From: Polynucleobacter campilacus
GTDB taxonomy: Bacteria > Pseudomonadota > Gammaproteobacteria > Burkholderiales > Burkholderiaceae
DNA length: 64,000 nt
Direction: 5' to 3'
Assembly (NCBI RefSeq): GCF_002206625.1
Contig: NZ_NGUP01000003.1
Span: 766,968-830,967, forward strand
Part shown: piece by piece, positions 28,679 through 38,332 of the stretch
Position numbering within the stretch: position 1 is the first letter of the stretch
Layout: every line of letters begins with the position of its first letter
Program-made: the position numbers and the translations under genes
The notes under the pieces: generated by a model
The model's input: only the letters and a program-made list of their open reading frames with translations
Database searches by the model: none
What the model was told of the DNA's origin: nothing

Positions 28679-30421
28679 ATGAAAGCATCACAATCATTTC
28701 TCGCCACGCTAAAAGAAGCCCCCTCCGACGCTGAGGTGGTTTCGCACAAACTCATGGTGCGGGCAGGTTTAATTCGCAAGCTCAGCGCAGGCATATATAA
28801 CTATTTGCCACTCGGTTTGAGAGTGATCCGCAAAGTTGAAAACATTATTCGCGAAGAAATGAATCGTGCTGGTGCAATCGAATTATTGATGCCAATGATT
28901 CAGCCTGCTGAATTATGGCAAGAGACGGGTCGTTGGGAAAAGATGGGTCCTGAGTTATTGCGCATCAAAGATCGTCACGATAGAGATTTTTTAATTCAGC
29001 CAACCTCTGAAGAAGTGATTACTGATTTAGCTCGCAATGAAATTAAGAGTTACAAACAGTTACCCATCAATTTCTACCAAATTCAAACGAAGTTCCGTGA
29101 TGAGCGCCGCCCACGTTTTGGAATTATGCGTGGTCGTGAGTTCAGCATGAAAGATGCCTATTCATTTGATCGTGATGCTGAAGGTTTGAAGAAGTCCTAC
29201 CAAATCATGTTTGATGCTTACACACGTATCTTCAAACGTATGGGCCTTCAGTTTCGTGCCGTGACCGCAGATAATGGCGCCATTGGTGGATCAGGCAGTC
29301 AAGAGTTTCATGTGATTGCAGATACTGGTGAAGATGCAATCGTTTATTGCCCAACATCTGAATACGCCGCCAACCTTGAGGCTGCAGAATCATTAGCTTT
29401 GACTGCTTCACGTCCTGCTGCTACTGCTTCAATGGTGAAGGTGGCAACTCCAGAAAAGACAAATTGCGCAGATGTTGCGAAGTTCCTCAATATTCCGCTT
29501 GAGAAGACTGTGAAGTCTTTGTTGTTTGCAGTTGATCAAGAAAAAGGCCCCGCCAAACTTTTCATGTTGTTAGTGCGCGGTGACCATGAGCTTAATGAAG
29601 TCAAGGCAAGTAAGGTACCTGGTATGGCTGAATCTCGCTTTGCCACTGAAGTAGAAATCAAACAAGCTTGCAATGCTCCTGCTGGTTATTTAGGGCCAGT
29701 TGGCGTGAGTGCTGATGTTACTGTGGTGGCAGATCGCACGGTTGCGAATATGTCTGACTTTGTGTGCGGTGCCAATGATGCTGGCAACCATTTAACAGGC
29801 GTTAACTGGAGCCGTGATTTGCCGGAGCCATTGGTCTTAGATATTCGTAATGCAGTAGTTGGTGATCCTTCTCCAGATGGTAAAGGTGTAGTGGATATTT
29901 GTCGCGGTATTGAAGTGGGTCACGTATTCCAATTGGGTACGCGCTACTCCGAGGCAATGGGGTGTACTTTCTTAGACCAGCAAGGTAAAGCACAGCCCAT
30001 GGTGATGGGTTGTTATGGAATTGGCGTTACTCGCTTATTGGGTGCTGCTATTGAGCAAGGTCATGATGAGCGCGGCATTATTTGGCCAATCTCCATGGCG
30101 CCATTTGAGGTAGTGATTTGCCCGATGGGGTATGAAAAATCAGAGCAGGTAAAAGTAGCCTGCGATCAATTGCATGATGAATTACTCGCTGCTGGCATCG
30201 ATGTGATTTTGGATGATCGTGGCGAGCGCCCTGGCGCGATGTTTGCTGACTGGGAGCTGATTGGTGCACCGTTCCGCGTGGTGATTGGTGACCGTGGATT
30301 AGCCAATGCTGAAGTAGAGTTTAAAGGTCGCACCGATGCTGACTCACAAAATATTCCGCTAACCGATATCAAGGCAAAAGTGATTGCCGCTATTCAAGCG
30401 GCGAAGAACTCAATTCATTAA
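28679..30421 (+). CDS. proS: Prolyl-tRNA synthetase (bacterial type)
   Basis: Class II aminoacyl-tRNA synthetase charging tRNA-Pro. The 580-residue product has motif 1 near the N-terminus, motif 2 [25 protein letters not shown], an inserted editing (YbaK-like) domain around residues 240-380 with [10 protein letters not shown], motif 3 [17 protein letters not shown] and the anticodon-binding C-terminal domain. Length and domain order are standard for the bacterial form with the editing insert. Confidence 0.97.
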   Translation: MKASQSFLATLKEAPSDAEVVSHKLMVRAGLIRKLSAGIYNYLPLGLRVIRKVENIIREEMNRAGAIELLMPMIQPAELWQETGRWEKMGPELLRIKDRHDRDFLIQPTSEEVITDLARNEIKSYKQLPINFYQIQTKFRDERRPRFGIMRGREFSMKDAYSFDRDAEGLKKSYQIMFDAYTRIFKRMGLQFRAVTADNGAIGGSGSQEFHVIADTGEDAIVYCPTSEYAANLEAAESLALTASRPAATASMVKVATPEKTNCADVAKFLNIPLEKTVKSLLFAVDQEKGPAKLFMLLVRGDHELNEVKASKVPGMAESRFATEVEIKQACNAPAGYLGPVGVSADVTVVADRTVANMSDFVCGANDAGNHLTGVNWSRDLPEPLVLDIRNAVVGDPSPDGKGVVDICRGIEVGHVFQLGTRYSEAMGCTFLDQQGKAQPMVMGCYGIGVTRLLGAAIEQGHDERGIIWPISMAPFEVVICPMGYEKSEQVKVACDQLHDELLAAGIDVILDDRGERPGAMFADWELIGAPFRVVIGDRGLANAEVEFKGRTDADSQNIPLTDIKAKVIAAIQAAKNSIH

Positions 30422-30444
30422 GCTCTTCGTAGTGCTTATTTAGT

Positions 30445-31818
30445 TTATTTTTTAAAGAGTCCGCCAATACCTTTGGCGACTCCTTTTGCAGCCATGGTGC
30501 GTGCCATCTTGCCACCTTTGAACTGTTTCATCATGGTTTGCATTTGCTCAAACTGAGCCAGTAGGCGGTTTACTTCTTGTACTTCAACTCCAGCACCTGC
30601 GGCAATACGCCGTTTGCGGCTGGCTTTGAGTAGCTCAGGTTTGCTTCGTTCACGTGGGGTCATGCTGTCGATAATGCCGCGCATGCGTGTAGTTTGTTTG
30701 TCTGCATTGCTGAGGTTTGTTTTAGAGGCTGCTTGAGCAACCTGACTGGGTAACTTATCCATCAAACTAGCCATGCCACCCATCTTTTGCATTTGCATGA
30801 GTTGATCACGGAAGTCTCCAAGATCAAACCCGCCTTTAGAAATCTTGCTGGCTAATTTTTCTGCTTTGGCAACATCAACATGTTCTTGGGCTTGTTCTAC
30901 CAGGGCCAGAATATCGCCCATACCCAAAATACGATTGGCCATGCGCTGCGCATCAAAGGCCTCAAGCCCATCCATTTTTTCAGCCACACCAATGAATTTG
31001 AGGGGCACGCCAGTCACTTGGCGCACAGAAAGGGCAGCGCCGCCGCGAGAGTCACCGTCAAGCTTTGTGAGGATGACGCCCGTTAACGGAAGTGCTTCAT
31101 GGAAGGCTTTGGCAGTATTGACGGCATCTTGACCAAGCATGGCATCAACTACAAATAGTGTTTCGATGGGGTTTAAGCTCGCATGCAAAGTTTTAATTTC
31201 TTGCATGAGTGCTTCGTCAATGCCTAAGCGACCTGCGGTGTCGACTAAAACTACGTCAAAATAATGACGGCGAGCCCAATCTAGGGCGGCAGTAGCAATG
31301 TCATTTGGTTTTTGATTAATGTTGCTTGGAAAAAATTCTGCACCAACTTGTTTGGTAACAGTTTCAAGCTGTTCAATAGCAGCAGGGCGGTAGACGTCAC
31401 AAGAAACCGTCAACACTTTTTTCTTTTTCTTTTCCTGGAGCCATTTGGCTAGCTTGCCAACGGAGGTTGTTTTACCGGCACCCTGTAAGCCTGCCATCAA
31501 AATCACTGCTGGCGGCTGAGTGGCTAGATTGAGTTCGCCGCTTTGATCGGTGTCACCCATCATCACTTGGGCCAGTTCACGCTGGACTACGCCAACCAGA
31601 GCTTGTCCTGGGCTAAGGCTGCCAACCACTTCTTCACCAAGGGCTTTAAACTTGATCTGCTCTAGTAAAGACTTCACTACTGGTAGCGCTACGTCAGCCT
31701 CCAATAAGGCTAAGCGGATCTCCCGCAGCATTTCAGCGGTATTGGCTTCAGTGAGGCGTGCTTGGCCTCGCATTGTTTTAACAACGCGGGATAGGCGGTC
31801 GGTGAGATTCTCTAGCAT
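30445..31818 (-). CDS. ffh: Signal recognition particle protein Ffh
   Basis: GTPase that with 4.5S RNA targets inner-membrane proteins to SecYEG. The 457-residue product has an N domain, the G1 loop GLQGAGKTTSVGKLA, DTAGR, TKLDGD, and a methionine-rich M domain with LMQMQKMGGMASLMDKLP and GAGVEVQEVNRLLAQFEQM. It is convergent with proS and diverges from the cytochrome-assembly gene by 20 bases, a usual betaproteobacterial neighbourhood. Confidence 0.97.
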   Translation of the reverse strand: MLENLTDRLSRVVKTMRGQARLTEANTAEMLREIRLALLEADVALPVVKSLLEQIKFKALGEEVVGSLSPGQALVGVVQRELAQVMMGDTDQSGELNLATQPPAVILMAGLQGAGKTTSVGKLAKWLQEKKKKKVLTVSCDVYRPAAIEQLETVTKQVGAEFFPSNINQKPNDIATAALDWARRHYFDVVLVDTAGRLGIDEALMQEIKTLHASLNPIETLFVVDAMLGQDAVNTAKAFHEALPLTGVILTKLDGDSRGGAALSVRQVTGVPLKFIGVAEKMDGLEAFDAQRMANRILGMGDILALVEQAQEHVDVAKAEKLASKISKGGFDLGDFRDQLMQMQKMGGMASLMDKLPSQVAQAASKTNLSNADKQTTRMRGIIDSMTPRERSKPELLKASRKRRIAAGAGVEVQEVNRLLAQFEQMQTMMKQFKGGKMARTMAAKGVAKGIGGLFKK

Positions 31819-31838
31819 TTATCGATTAGACTTTCCAT

Positions 31839-32688
31839 ATGGATATTTTAGGTTACTCAAGTTTCGGCTGGCTCCCCCCGGTCCTTTATTTACTTTTGCT
31901 GCTCTTTTTGAGCCAGAGAGCTAGGGCTGGTAAGGAGTCACCTCTCTCAGCTGGGCTAATGCAAGCCTGTATTTTTGTGATTTTGATGCTCCATGGCATT
32001 GAGTTGCATGATTCCGTCTTTACACCTCAAGGCTTCGTTTTTGGGTTTGCTCAGGACTTATCCTTGATTGCCTGGGTAGGTTTAGCATTTTATTGGTTCC
32101 AATCCTGGTTTTTGCCAATCGCTAGCTTGCTTTGGATGTCAATTTTATTTGCTTTGGCTTGTTCTCTTTTGCCGATTTTTTTCCCGGGAGTATTAATTTC
32201 GCCTGTGGCTGTTTCGGATCCTTGGTTCAAGGCACACTTCAATTGTGGCAACCATTTCAGTCGGCCTCTTAAGCCTAGCAGCGATGCAGGCAATGTTGAT
32301 GAGTGTTTATGACCGCGCCTTGCATCGTCAATTAGCAATTGTTCCGAATAGTCGTCTGTCTCATTGGTTAGAAGATTTGCCGCCACTCATGATGATGGAG
32401 GGTCTGCTATTTAATTTGCTGTATGTTGGTTTTGCACTCCTAACAATGACTATTTTTTCTGGCTTATTCTTTTCACAAGTTTTGTTTGGTAAGCCTTTTG
32501 TGTTTGACCATAAAACTATTTTTGCGCTTGTCTCCTGGATCTTGTTTGCTGGATTGCTGATAGCCCGCTGGTGGGTTGGTTTGCGAGGTTGGGCAGCAAT
32601 TCGTTGGGTATTGAGTGCCTATGTTGTTTTACTACTCGCCTATGTTGGCAGCCGCTTTGTATTGGAAGTGGTTCTTCAGAGAGCATGA
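31839..32688 (+). pseudogene. Cytochrome c assembly (CcsA/YpjD-like) membrane protein, broken by a frameshift
   Basis: Two overlapping frames together make one polytopic protein of the cytochrome c assembly (CcsA/YpjD) family found beside ffh in Burkholderiales. The first part (31839-32312) matches through DPWFKAHF, then diverges. The rest continues one base over with VATISVGLLSLAAMQAMLM and later hydrophobic helices to 32688. Removing one A at 32241-32242 restores a single open frame of about 280 residues. It could be a pseudogene, a sequencing error or, less likely, a frameshifted gene. The final stop is three bases from the next start. Confidence 0.8.
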
Positions 32689-32691
32689 TCT

Positions 32692-33510
32692 TTGCTTAAG
32701 TGGCTTTTACTATTTGCCGGAGCAGGCCTTTTATATTTTTGGCTTAAGGGAAAAAAACAGGCGAAATTTGATCGGAGTAAATCAAGTAATCCCAGCCCCA
32801 GTAAGGATCAGACCCTGACGGAGCCTGAGGCAATGGTGCAGTGCCAATATTGCAAAGTACACCTGCCGAAAGCTGACGCCATTGCTCACGACAATCGGTT
32901 TTATTGCTCAAAAGAGCATCGTCATGCCTTAGACGAACAAGGATGGGTTGGTGCTGCAGCTTGGCGCGCCTCACCAAACAAAGACACAAGGCCAAATGAA
33001 GTAAAGCCTGATTTAGTGGTGATTCATCACATTAGTTTACCGCCCGGTGAATTTAAAAGTCAGAGCTCTACTCAGAACATCGTGAGTTTTTTTCAAAATA
33101 CCTTAGACGTTAATGCGCATCCCTATTTTTCTGAGATCGCAAATCAAAAAGTTTCCAGTCATTTCCTGATTGCGCGTACAGGAGAATTAACCCAATTTGT
33201 TTCAACGCAAGACAGGGCGTGGCATGCCGGCGCATCGAATTTTATGGGTAGAGAAAGATGTAATGATTTTTCAATTGGTGTTGAGCTGGAGGGTGATGGC
33301 GCTACGCCATTTGAGGATGTTCAATACGAATCGTTAGCAAAGCTTGTTCAGAAATTGCAACTGACTTATCCAAATTTGCAATTTGCAGGGCATAGCGACA
33401 TTGCTCCAGATCGAAAAACAGACCCCGGAAAATATTTTGATTGGGAAAAATTCCAAAAAGAGACAGGCATTTCGCTGGAAAAAATACCCTACGGATTGGT
33501 TTCTCGCTAA
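32692..33510 (+). CDS. ampD: PP0621-family zinc-binding domain fused to 1,6-anhydro-MurNAc-L-alanine amidase AmpD
   Basis: The 272-residue protein joins two modules. Residues 1-80 have a membrane segment (3-18) and a Cys/His cluster (C51, C54, C72, H76) as in PP0621-type small proteins. From residue 84 an AmpD domain begins (GWVGAAAWRASPNKDTRP), with zinc ligands H112, H234 and D244 placed as in known AmpD. AmpD recycles cytoplasmic anhydro-muropeptides; the N-terminal helix suggests membrane anchoring of the fused form. The start is TTG 32692, since an in-frame stop lies just upstream. PP0621 and AmpD are usually separate adjacent genes. Confidence 0.82.
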   Translation: MLKWLLLFAGAGLLYFWLKGKKQAKFDRSKSSNPSPSKDQTLTEPEAMVQCQYCKVHLPKADAIAHDNRFYCSKEHRHALDEQGWVGAAAWRASPNKDTRPNEVKPDLVVIHHISLPPGEFKSQSSTQNIVSFFQNTLDVNAHPYFSEIANQKVSSHFLIARTGELTQFVSTQDRAWHAGASNFMGRERCNDFSIGVELEGDGATPFEDVQYESLAKLVQKLQLTYPNLQFAGHSDIAPDRKTDPGKYFDWEKFQKETGISLEKIPYGLVSR

Positions 33511-33525
33511 CCCAAAACTTTGTAT

Positions 33526-33547
33526 GTGAGCATACGCTCACTTTTTT
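33526..33547 (+). terminator. Intrinsic terminator after ampD
   Basis: GTGAGC (33526-33531) and GCTCAC (33536-33541) form a 6-bp stem with a four-base loop and are followed by six Ts. It lies 15 bases after the ampD stop and separates that operon from nrdA. Confidence 0.75.
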
Positions 33548-33609
33548 AGCCTTTAGCTAAAAAGGGCTAGAAAATCCGCACCAAAATGACTCTTAAATTA
33601 CTGTAAAAC

Positions 33610-33653
33610 TTAGTAAAAATACTAATAAACATTGGTAAGAAAAAACTTACCAA
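33610..33653. repeat. Two AT-rich palindromes upstream of nrdA
   Basis: TTAGTA and TACTAA flank four As at 33610-33625. TTGGTAAG and CTTACCAA flank six As at 33632-33653. Both are perfect. They lie just upstream of the proposed nrdA -35 region. They resemble regulator operators more than terminators because no T-run follows. Confidence 0.5.
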
Positions 33654-33675
33654 AAACGAATTATTTCCCTATACT
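33647..33675 (+). promoter_or_regulatory. Proposed nrdA promoter
   Basis: TTACCA (33647-33652, 4 of 6 consensus) and TATACT (33670-33675, 5 of 6) are spaced by 17 bases. The -10 box overlaps the first NrdR-like box, the arrangement expected for repression. Confidence 0.5.
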
Positions 33676-33712
33676 TAGTACCCAATGCGCTTCAAAACAC
33701 TAGATGTAGTGT
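33666..33712 (+). promoter_or_regulatory. Pair of NrdR-box-like operators upstream of nrdA
   Basis: ACACTAGATGTAGTGT (33697-33712) closely fits the NrdR box consensus, with perfect 8-bp arms when extended to 33695-33714. A weaker copy, TCCCTATACTTAGTAC (33666-33681), begins 31 bases earlier, the three-turn spacing typical of paired NrdR sites. NrdR represses ribonucleotide reductase genes when dATP is high. The nrdR gene itself is not in this window. Confidence 0.75.
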
Positions 33713-33785
33713 TTCAATACAGCAATACCCCATTGTTTTTTAACGATATTTTGTCCAAATAACTATATATATAAGCAGGAGCAAC

Positions 33786-36770
33786 ATGACATACGCCAAT
33801 CCCCAGGCAGCAGGACAAGCAACTGGAGCTAATAATCCAGGAATGGGTCCTGCGGGAACCATGAACCAAACTCCCTCAGCCGGCTTTGTAGCTGGTGGTG
33901 TTGGCGGTAGCCAGGCAACCCAGTTGTCCGATTACAAAATCATTCGCCGCAATGGTTCTGTTGTTGCATTCGAGCCATCCAAAATCGCCATTGCAGTTAC
34001 CAAAGCATTTTTGGCGGTTAATGGTGGCCAAGGCGCTGCATCTGCCCGTGTTCGTGAACAAGTTGAGCAGCTCACCCACTCTGTGGTGCGTGCTTTATTG
34101 CGCAGCCGCCCAAACGGTGGCACCTTCCATATTGAAGATATCCAAGACCAAGTTGAGTTGGCTTTGATGCGTAGTGGTGAGCACAATGTTGCTCGTGCCT
34201 ATGTTCTCTATCGTGAAAAGCGTAATCAAGAGCGTGCAGCCCAGCAAGAAGCTTCACAAGATACTCAAGTGGCTAATCAGGCTGGTGAGTCTGGCATTAA
34301 GGTTACCGACGATGGTCAAGAGAAGTGGCTCGATATGGCTGCTTTGCGTACTGTGATTGAAGCTGCTTGCGAAGGCTTAGGTAATCAAATTGATGCAAGC
34401 CCAATCATCACCGAAACAATTAAGAATTTGTACGATGGCGTACCAATGGCACAAGTGTATGACTCTGCTATCTTGGCTTCCCGTACTCTGATTGAAAAAG
34501 ATCCTGCATACAGCCAGGTGACAGCACGTATCTTGATGCATACGATCCGTAAAGAGATTTTCGGCAAAGAAGTATTACAAGGTGACACACAGGCTGAATA
34601 CAGCACTTACTTTGCCAAGTACATCAATGAAGGTATTTCTGCAGAGTTGCTAGATCCACGGATGCGCGAGTTTGACTTGCCACGTTTGGCTGCTGCTTTA
34701 AATGCAAGCCGTGACTTGCAGTTCAATTACCTGGGCCTGCAAACTTTGTATGACCGCTATTTCTTGCATATTGAAGAGCGTCGTATTGAAATGCCACAAG
34801 CATTCTTTATGCGTGTTGCAATGGGATTGGCTTTAAATGAGATGGATCGTGAACGTCGTGCGATTGAGTTCTATGAAATTCTGTCTACATTTGATTTCAT
34901 GTCCAGCACACCAACTCTATTTAATTCAGCAACAACCCGTCCACAGCTTTCTAGCTGCTACTTAACTACAGTGGATGATGATCTTGATGGCATCTACGAA
35001 GCTTTGAAAGAAAATGCTTTGCTGTCCAAGTTTGCAGGCGGTTTAGGCAATGACTGGACCAATGTCCGCGCTTTAGGAAGCCACATCAAAGGTACTAACG
35101 GTAAATCACAAGGTGTTGTGCCATTTTTAAAAGTAGTGAATGACACTGCAGTTGCTGTGAACCAAGGTGGTAAGCGTAAGGGTGCAGTTTGCGCCTACTT
35201 GGAAACATGGCACTTAGATATCGAAGAGTTCTTAGAGCTGCGCAAGAACACTGGTGACGATCGTCGCCGTACGCATGACATGAATACTTCTAACTGGATT
35301 CCTGACTTGTTCATGAAGCGCGTTATGGAAAATGGTGATTGGACTCTGTTCTCACCATCCAATACTCCTGATTTGCATGACAAGTTTGGTAAAGCCTTTG
35401 AAGAAGCTTATGTTGCCTATGAGCAAAAAGCGGACCGTGGTGAGTTAAAGCCATTCCGCAGAATCCCTGCGCAGCAGTTGTGGCGCAAGATGCTTGGTAT
35501 GTTGTTTGAAACAGGTCACCCATGGATCACTTTCAAAGATCCTTGCAATATTCGTAGCCCACAGCAGCACGTTGGTGTGGTTCACTCCTCTAACTTGTGC
35601 ACAGAGATTACTCTGAACACAAATGAGACCGAGATTGCTGTATGTAACTTGGGATCTGTGAACTTAACCGCTCACATGACGACCGATGCTAACGGTAAGA
35701 TGATTTTGGATCATGAGAAGCTTCACAAGACTGTGCGTACTGCGATGCGCATGCTTGATAACGTAATCGATATCAACTACTACGCAGTTGCTAAAGCACG
35801 CAATTCTAATTTGAAGCACCGTCCAGTCGGCATGGGCATCATGGGCTTCCAAGATTGCTTGCATATGCAGCGCATTCCTTACGCTAGCGATGAGGCTGTC
35901 AAGTTTGCAGACTCTTCTATGGAAGCAGTTTGCTACTACGCTTACCAGGCTTCATGCGAGTTGGCTGAAGAGCGCGGCGTATACAGTACTTACAAAGGTT
36001 CCTTATGGGACCGCGGCATCCTCCCACAAGACTCAGTAGCGCTGTTGGCTGAGCAACGTGGTGGCTATGTAGAGGTGGATAACTCCTCTACGATGGATTG
36101 GAGTGGTTTACGTGCTCGCATTAAGCAACACGGCATGCGCAACTCCAATTGCGTAGCGATTGCGCCAACGGCGACGATTTCTAACATCATTGGCGTTTCT
36201 GCTTGTATCGAACCTACTTTCCAGAACTTGTTCGTCAAATCCAACCTTTCAGGTGAGTTCACGGTCGTAAATGAGTACTTAGTGCGCGATTTGAAGGATC
36301 GCGGCCTTTGGGATGAAGTCATGATTGCTGATCTGAAGTATTTTGACGGCACTTTGTCTAAGATTGATCGCATTCCACAAGACTTGCGTGATTTGTACGC
36401 AACTGCCTTTGAAGTTGAGCCAAGCTGGTTGGTTGAAGCAGCTTCTCGTCGTCAGAAGTGGATTGACCAAGCTCAGTCATTGAACATCTACATGGGTGGT
36501 GCATCTGGCAAGAAATTGGATGATACCTACAAGTTAGCTTGGTTGCGTGGCTTGAAAACGACCTATTACCTCCGTACTATGGCTGCAACCCACGTTGAGA
36601 AATCAACGGTTGCAAGCGGTCAATTGAATTCCGTATCCAGCGGTGGTGGAGTAAACGGTACAGATGCAGCTGCGCCAGCGGGTGCTAGTGGCGCAGTTGA
36701 AGCAGACGGCCCGGCTTGCACAATGCGTCCTGGCGATGCTGGCTTTGAAGAATGTGAAGCATGCCAATAA
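33786..36770 (+). CDS. nrdA: Ribonucleoside-diphosphate reductase alpha subunit
   Basis: Catalytic subunit of class I ribonucleotide reductase, converting NDPs to dNDPs. The 994-residue product has a Gly/Ala/Gln-rich leader of about 48 residues, an ATP-cone (IIRRNGSVVAFEPSKIAIAV onward) for allosteric control, active-site cysteine regions SSCYLTT, NLCTEI and CNLGSVNLT, and a C-terminal redox pair CEACQ. ATG 33786 follows AGGAG. It is followed by nrdB 45 bases later, and NrdR-like boxes lie upstream. Confidence 0.96.
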   Translation: MTYANPQAAGQATGANNPGMGPAGTMNQTPSAGFVAGGVGGSQATQLSDYKIIRRNGSVVAFEPSKIAIAVTKAFLAVNGGQGAASARVREQVEQLTHSVVRALLRSRPNGGTFHIEDIQDQVELALMRSGEHNVARAYVLYREKRNQERAAQQEASQDTQVANQAGESGIKVTDDGQEKWLDMAALRTVIEAACEGLGNQIDASPIITETIKNLYDGVPMAQVYDSAILASRTLIEKDPAYSQVTARILMHTIRKEIFGKEVLQGDTQAEYSTYFAKYINEGISAELLDPRMREFDLPRLAAALNASRDLQFNYLGLQTLYDRYFLHIEERRIEMPQAFFMRVAMGLALNEMDRERRAIEFYEILSTFDFMSSTPTLFNSATTRPQLSSCYLTTVDDDLDGIYEALKENALLSKFAGGLGNDWTNVRALGSHIKGTNGKSQGVVPFLKVVNDTAVAVNQGGKRKGAVCAYLETWHLDIEEFLELRKNTGDDRRRTHDMNTSNWIPDLFMKRVMENGDWTLFSPSNTPDLHDKFGKAFEEAYVAYEQKADRGELKPFRRIPAQQLWRKMLGMLFETGHPWITFKDPCNIRSPQQHVGVVHSSNLCTEITLNTNETEIAVCNLGSVNLTAHMTTDANGKMILDHEKLHKTVRTAMRMLDNVIDINYYAVAKARNSNLKHRPVGMGIMGFQDCLHMQRIPYASDEAVKFADSSMEAVCYYAYQASCELAEERGVYSTYKGSLWDRGILPQDSVALLAEQRGGYVEVDNSSTMDWSGLRARIKQHGMRNSNCVAIAPTATISNIIGVSACIEPTFQNLFVKSNLSGEFTVVNEYLVRDLKDRGLWDEVMIADLKYFDGTLSKIDRIPQDLRDLYATAFEVEPSWLVEAASRRQKWIDQAQSLNIYMGGASGKKLDDTYKLAWLRGLKTTYYLRTMAATHVEKSTVASGQLNSVSSGGGVNGTDAAAPAGASGAVEADGPACTMRPGDAGFEECEACQ

Positions 36771-36815
36771 GCAATTTGCTTATTGGTCAGAAATAGAAGA
36801 ATTGAGGAGAAAGTT

Positions 36816-38000
36816 ATGTTGAATTGGGAAGAAGAAGTTGCTCCAGCGCTAGCGAAAGTTAGCCTTGCACCACAGCCGGTTGCAGCGGAGCCACAACGCC
36901 CACAGCCAGACCAAGTATCGATGGCACCGCAAACTGCTGCACCTGCGCAAGTAGAGGCTGCTAATTTATCAAGTGGCGCAGCCTTGCGTGTAAACGCTGC
37001 AGACAAGCGTGTGATTAATGCCAAGACCGATGTAAACCAGCTGGTTCCATTTAAATACAAGTGGGCTTGGGAGAAGTATTTGGCTGGGTGTGCAAACCAC
37101 TGGATGCCGCAAGAGATCAATATGAATCGCGATATCGCACTTTGGAAAGATCCAAATGGCCTGACAGAAGACGAGCGTCGCATTATTAAACGCAACCTAG
37201 GCTTCTTTACTACCGCCGACTCTTTGGCCGCCAACAATATTGTTTTGGGTACTTATCGTCACATTACTGCTCCAGAATGCCGCCAATACCTATTGCGCCA
37301 GGCTTTCGAAGAGGCAATTCATACCCATGCATACCAATATATCGTTGAATCTTTGGGTTTAGACCAGAGCGAAATCTTCAATGCGTATAACGAAATTGAG
37401 TCAATTCGCGCTAAAGACCAGTTCCTAATTCCATACATTGACGTATTAACTGACCCAAATTTCAAGACTGGCACACTAGAAACTGACCAAAAATTACTTC
37501 GTTCGCTGATTGTTTTTGCCTGCGTAATGGAAGGTTTGTTCTTTTATGTTGGTTTTACGCAAATACTTGCAATGGGTCGCCAAAACAAAATGACTGGTGC
37601 TGCTGAGCAGTATCAATATATCCTTCGCGACGAGTCAATGCATTGCAATTTTGGTATTGATTTGATAAACCAAATCAAGCTGGAGAACCCGCAGTTATGG
37701 ACTTCCGCGTTCAAAGACGAGATTAAATCGATCTTCGAAAAAGCAGTCGAATTAGAGTACCGTTATGCCGAAGATACGATGCCTCGAGGGGTGCTCGGAT
37801 TGAACGCTCCGATGTTCAAAGGGTACCTAAGATACATCTGTAATCGCAGATGTTTGCAAATAGGACTTGACGCGATGTTCCCAAATGAAGAGAATCCATT
37901 TCCATGGATGTCAGAAATGATTGATCTTAAGAAAGAACGAAACTTTTTTGAGACACGCGTTATTGAGTATCAAACTGGCGGTGCGCTAAGTTGGGAGTAG
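36816..38000 (+). CDS. nrdB: Ribonucleoside-diphosphate reductase beta subunit
   Basis: Diiron subunit that generates the radical for NrdA. The 394-residue product from ATG 36816 (GGAGAA upstream) has an unusual Ala/Pro/Gln-rich leader of about 60 residues, then the ferritin-like core. Metal ligands can be read at D135, E166 and H169, with later ones in VMEGLFF and [10 protein letters not shown]. The radical tyrosine position is filled (Y173 in IHTHAYQYI), unlike the Phe of chlamydial class Ic enzymes that share this local pattern. It is co-transcribed with nrdA. Confidence 0.95.
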   Translation: MLNWEEEVAPALAKVSLAPQPVAAEPQRPQPDQVSMAPQTAAPAQVEAANLSSGAALRVNAADKRVINAKTDVNQLVPFKYKWAWEKYLAGCANHWMPQEINMNRDIALWKDPNGLTEDERRIIKRNLGFFTTADSLAANNIVLGTYRHITAPECRQYLLRQAFEEAIHTHAYQYIVESLGLDQSEIFNAYNEIESIRAKDQFLIPYIDVLTDPNFKTGTLETDQKLLRSLIVFACVMEGLFFYVGFTQILAMGRQNKMTGAAEQYQYILRDESMHCNFGIDLINQIKLENPQLWTSAFKDEIKSIFEKAVELEYRYAEDTMPRGVLGLNAPMFKGYLRYICNRRCLQIGLDAMFPNEENPFPWMSEMIDLKKERNFFETRVIEYQTGGALSWE

Positions 38001-38332
38001 TAAGCAGTAAGTAAGCGCATAGTCGGCTGAATAGGAGATTAGACGGTTGGATAGTAGAAATCAGCAAAATCAGACTCAAATCCGAAAACCCTTGATCAAG
38101 GGTGTCTGGTCTATCCGCTCCATTTTTTCCAGCACATTTAAGAAGCCGTTGTCCTTCGGGGCCACGGCTTTTTTTCCTAGGATTCATTAGCGTGCAGCAC
38201 TTAGCATCAAGCCGTGCGCCGATGAATGGCTCGCTCGTCAGATCCAATCGGTTGCAAAACCAGGCGGAAATGAATGGTCGGGTCTTCTTAATCGTTAGTT
38301 CGTACTAATCCTCACGTGAAGGAGTAACACAC
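38001..38332. other. Gene-free interval between nrdB and the H1-like gene
   Basis: This 332-base stretch contains no convincing coding frame. It holds a perfect 16-bp palindrome, ACCCTTGATCAAGGGT (38088-38103), then the terminator at 38143-38175. About 150 bases follow in which the promoter of the H1-like gene must lie, ending with a GAAGGAG ribosome site. I could not find a strong consensus promoter there. Confidence 0.6.
38143..38175 (+). terminator. Intrinsic terminator of nrdAB
   Basis: A 7-bp stem (AAGCCGT with ACGGCTT), one mismatch, four further pairs including one G-U, a TTCG tetraloop and seven Ts (38169-38175). This is one of the strongest terminators in the window. Confidence 0.9.

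Noticed and set aside
36620..37237. 205-codon minus-strand frame across the nrdA-nrdB junction
   Set aside because: It covers the conserved NrdA C-terminus and the NrdB leader; its Ala/Ser-rich content mirrors the leader codons.
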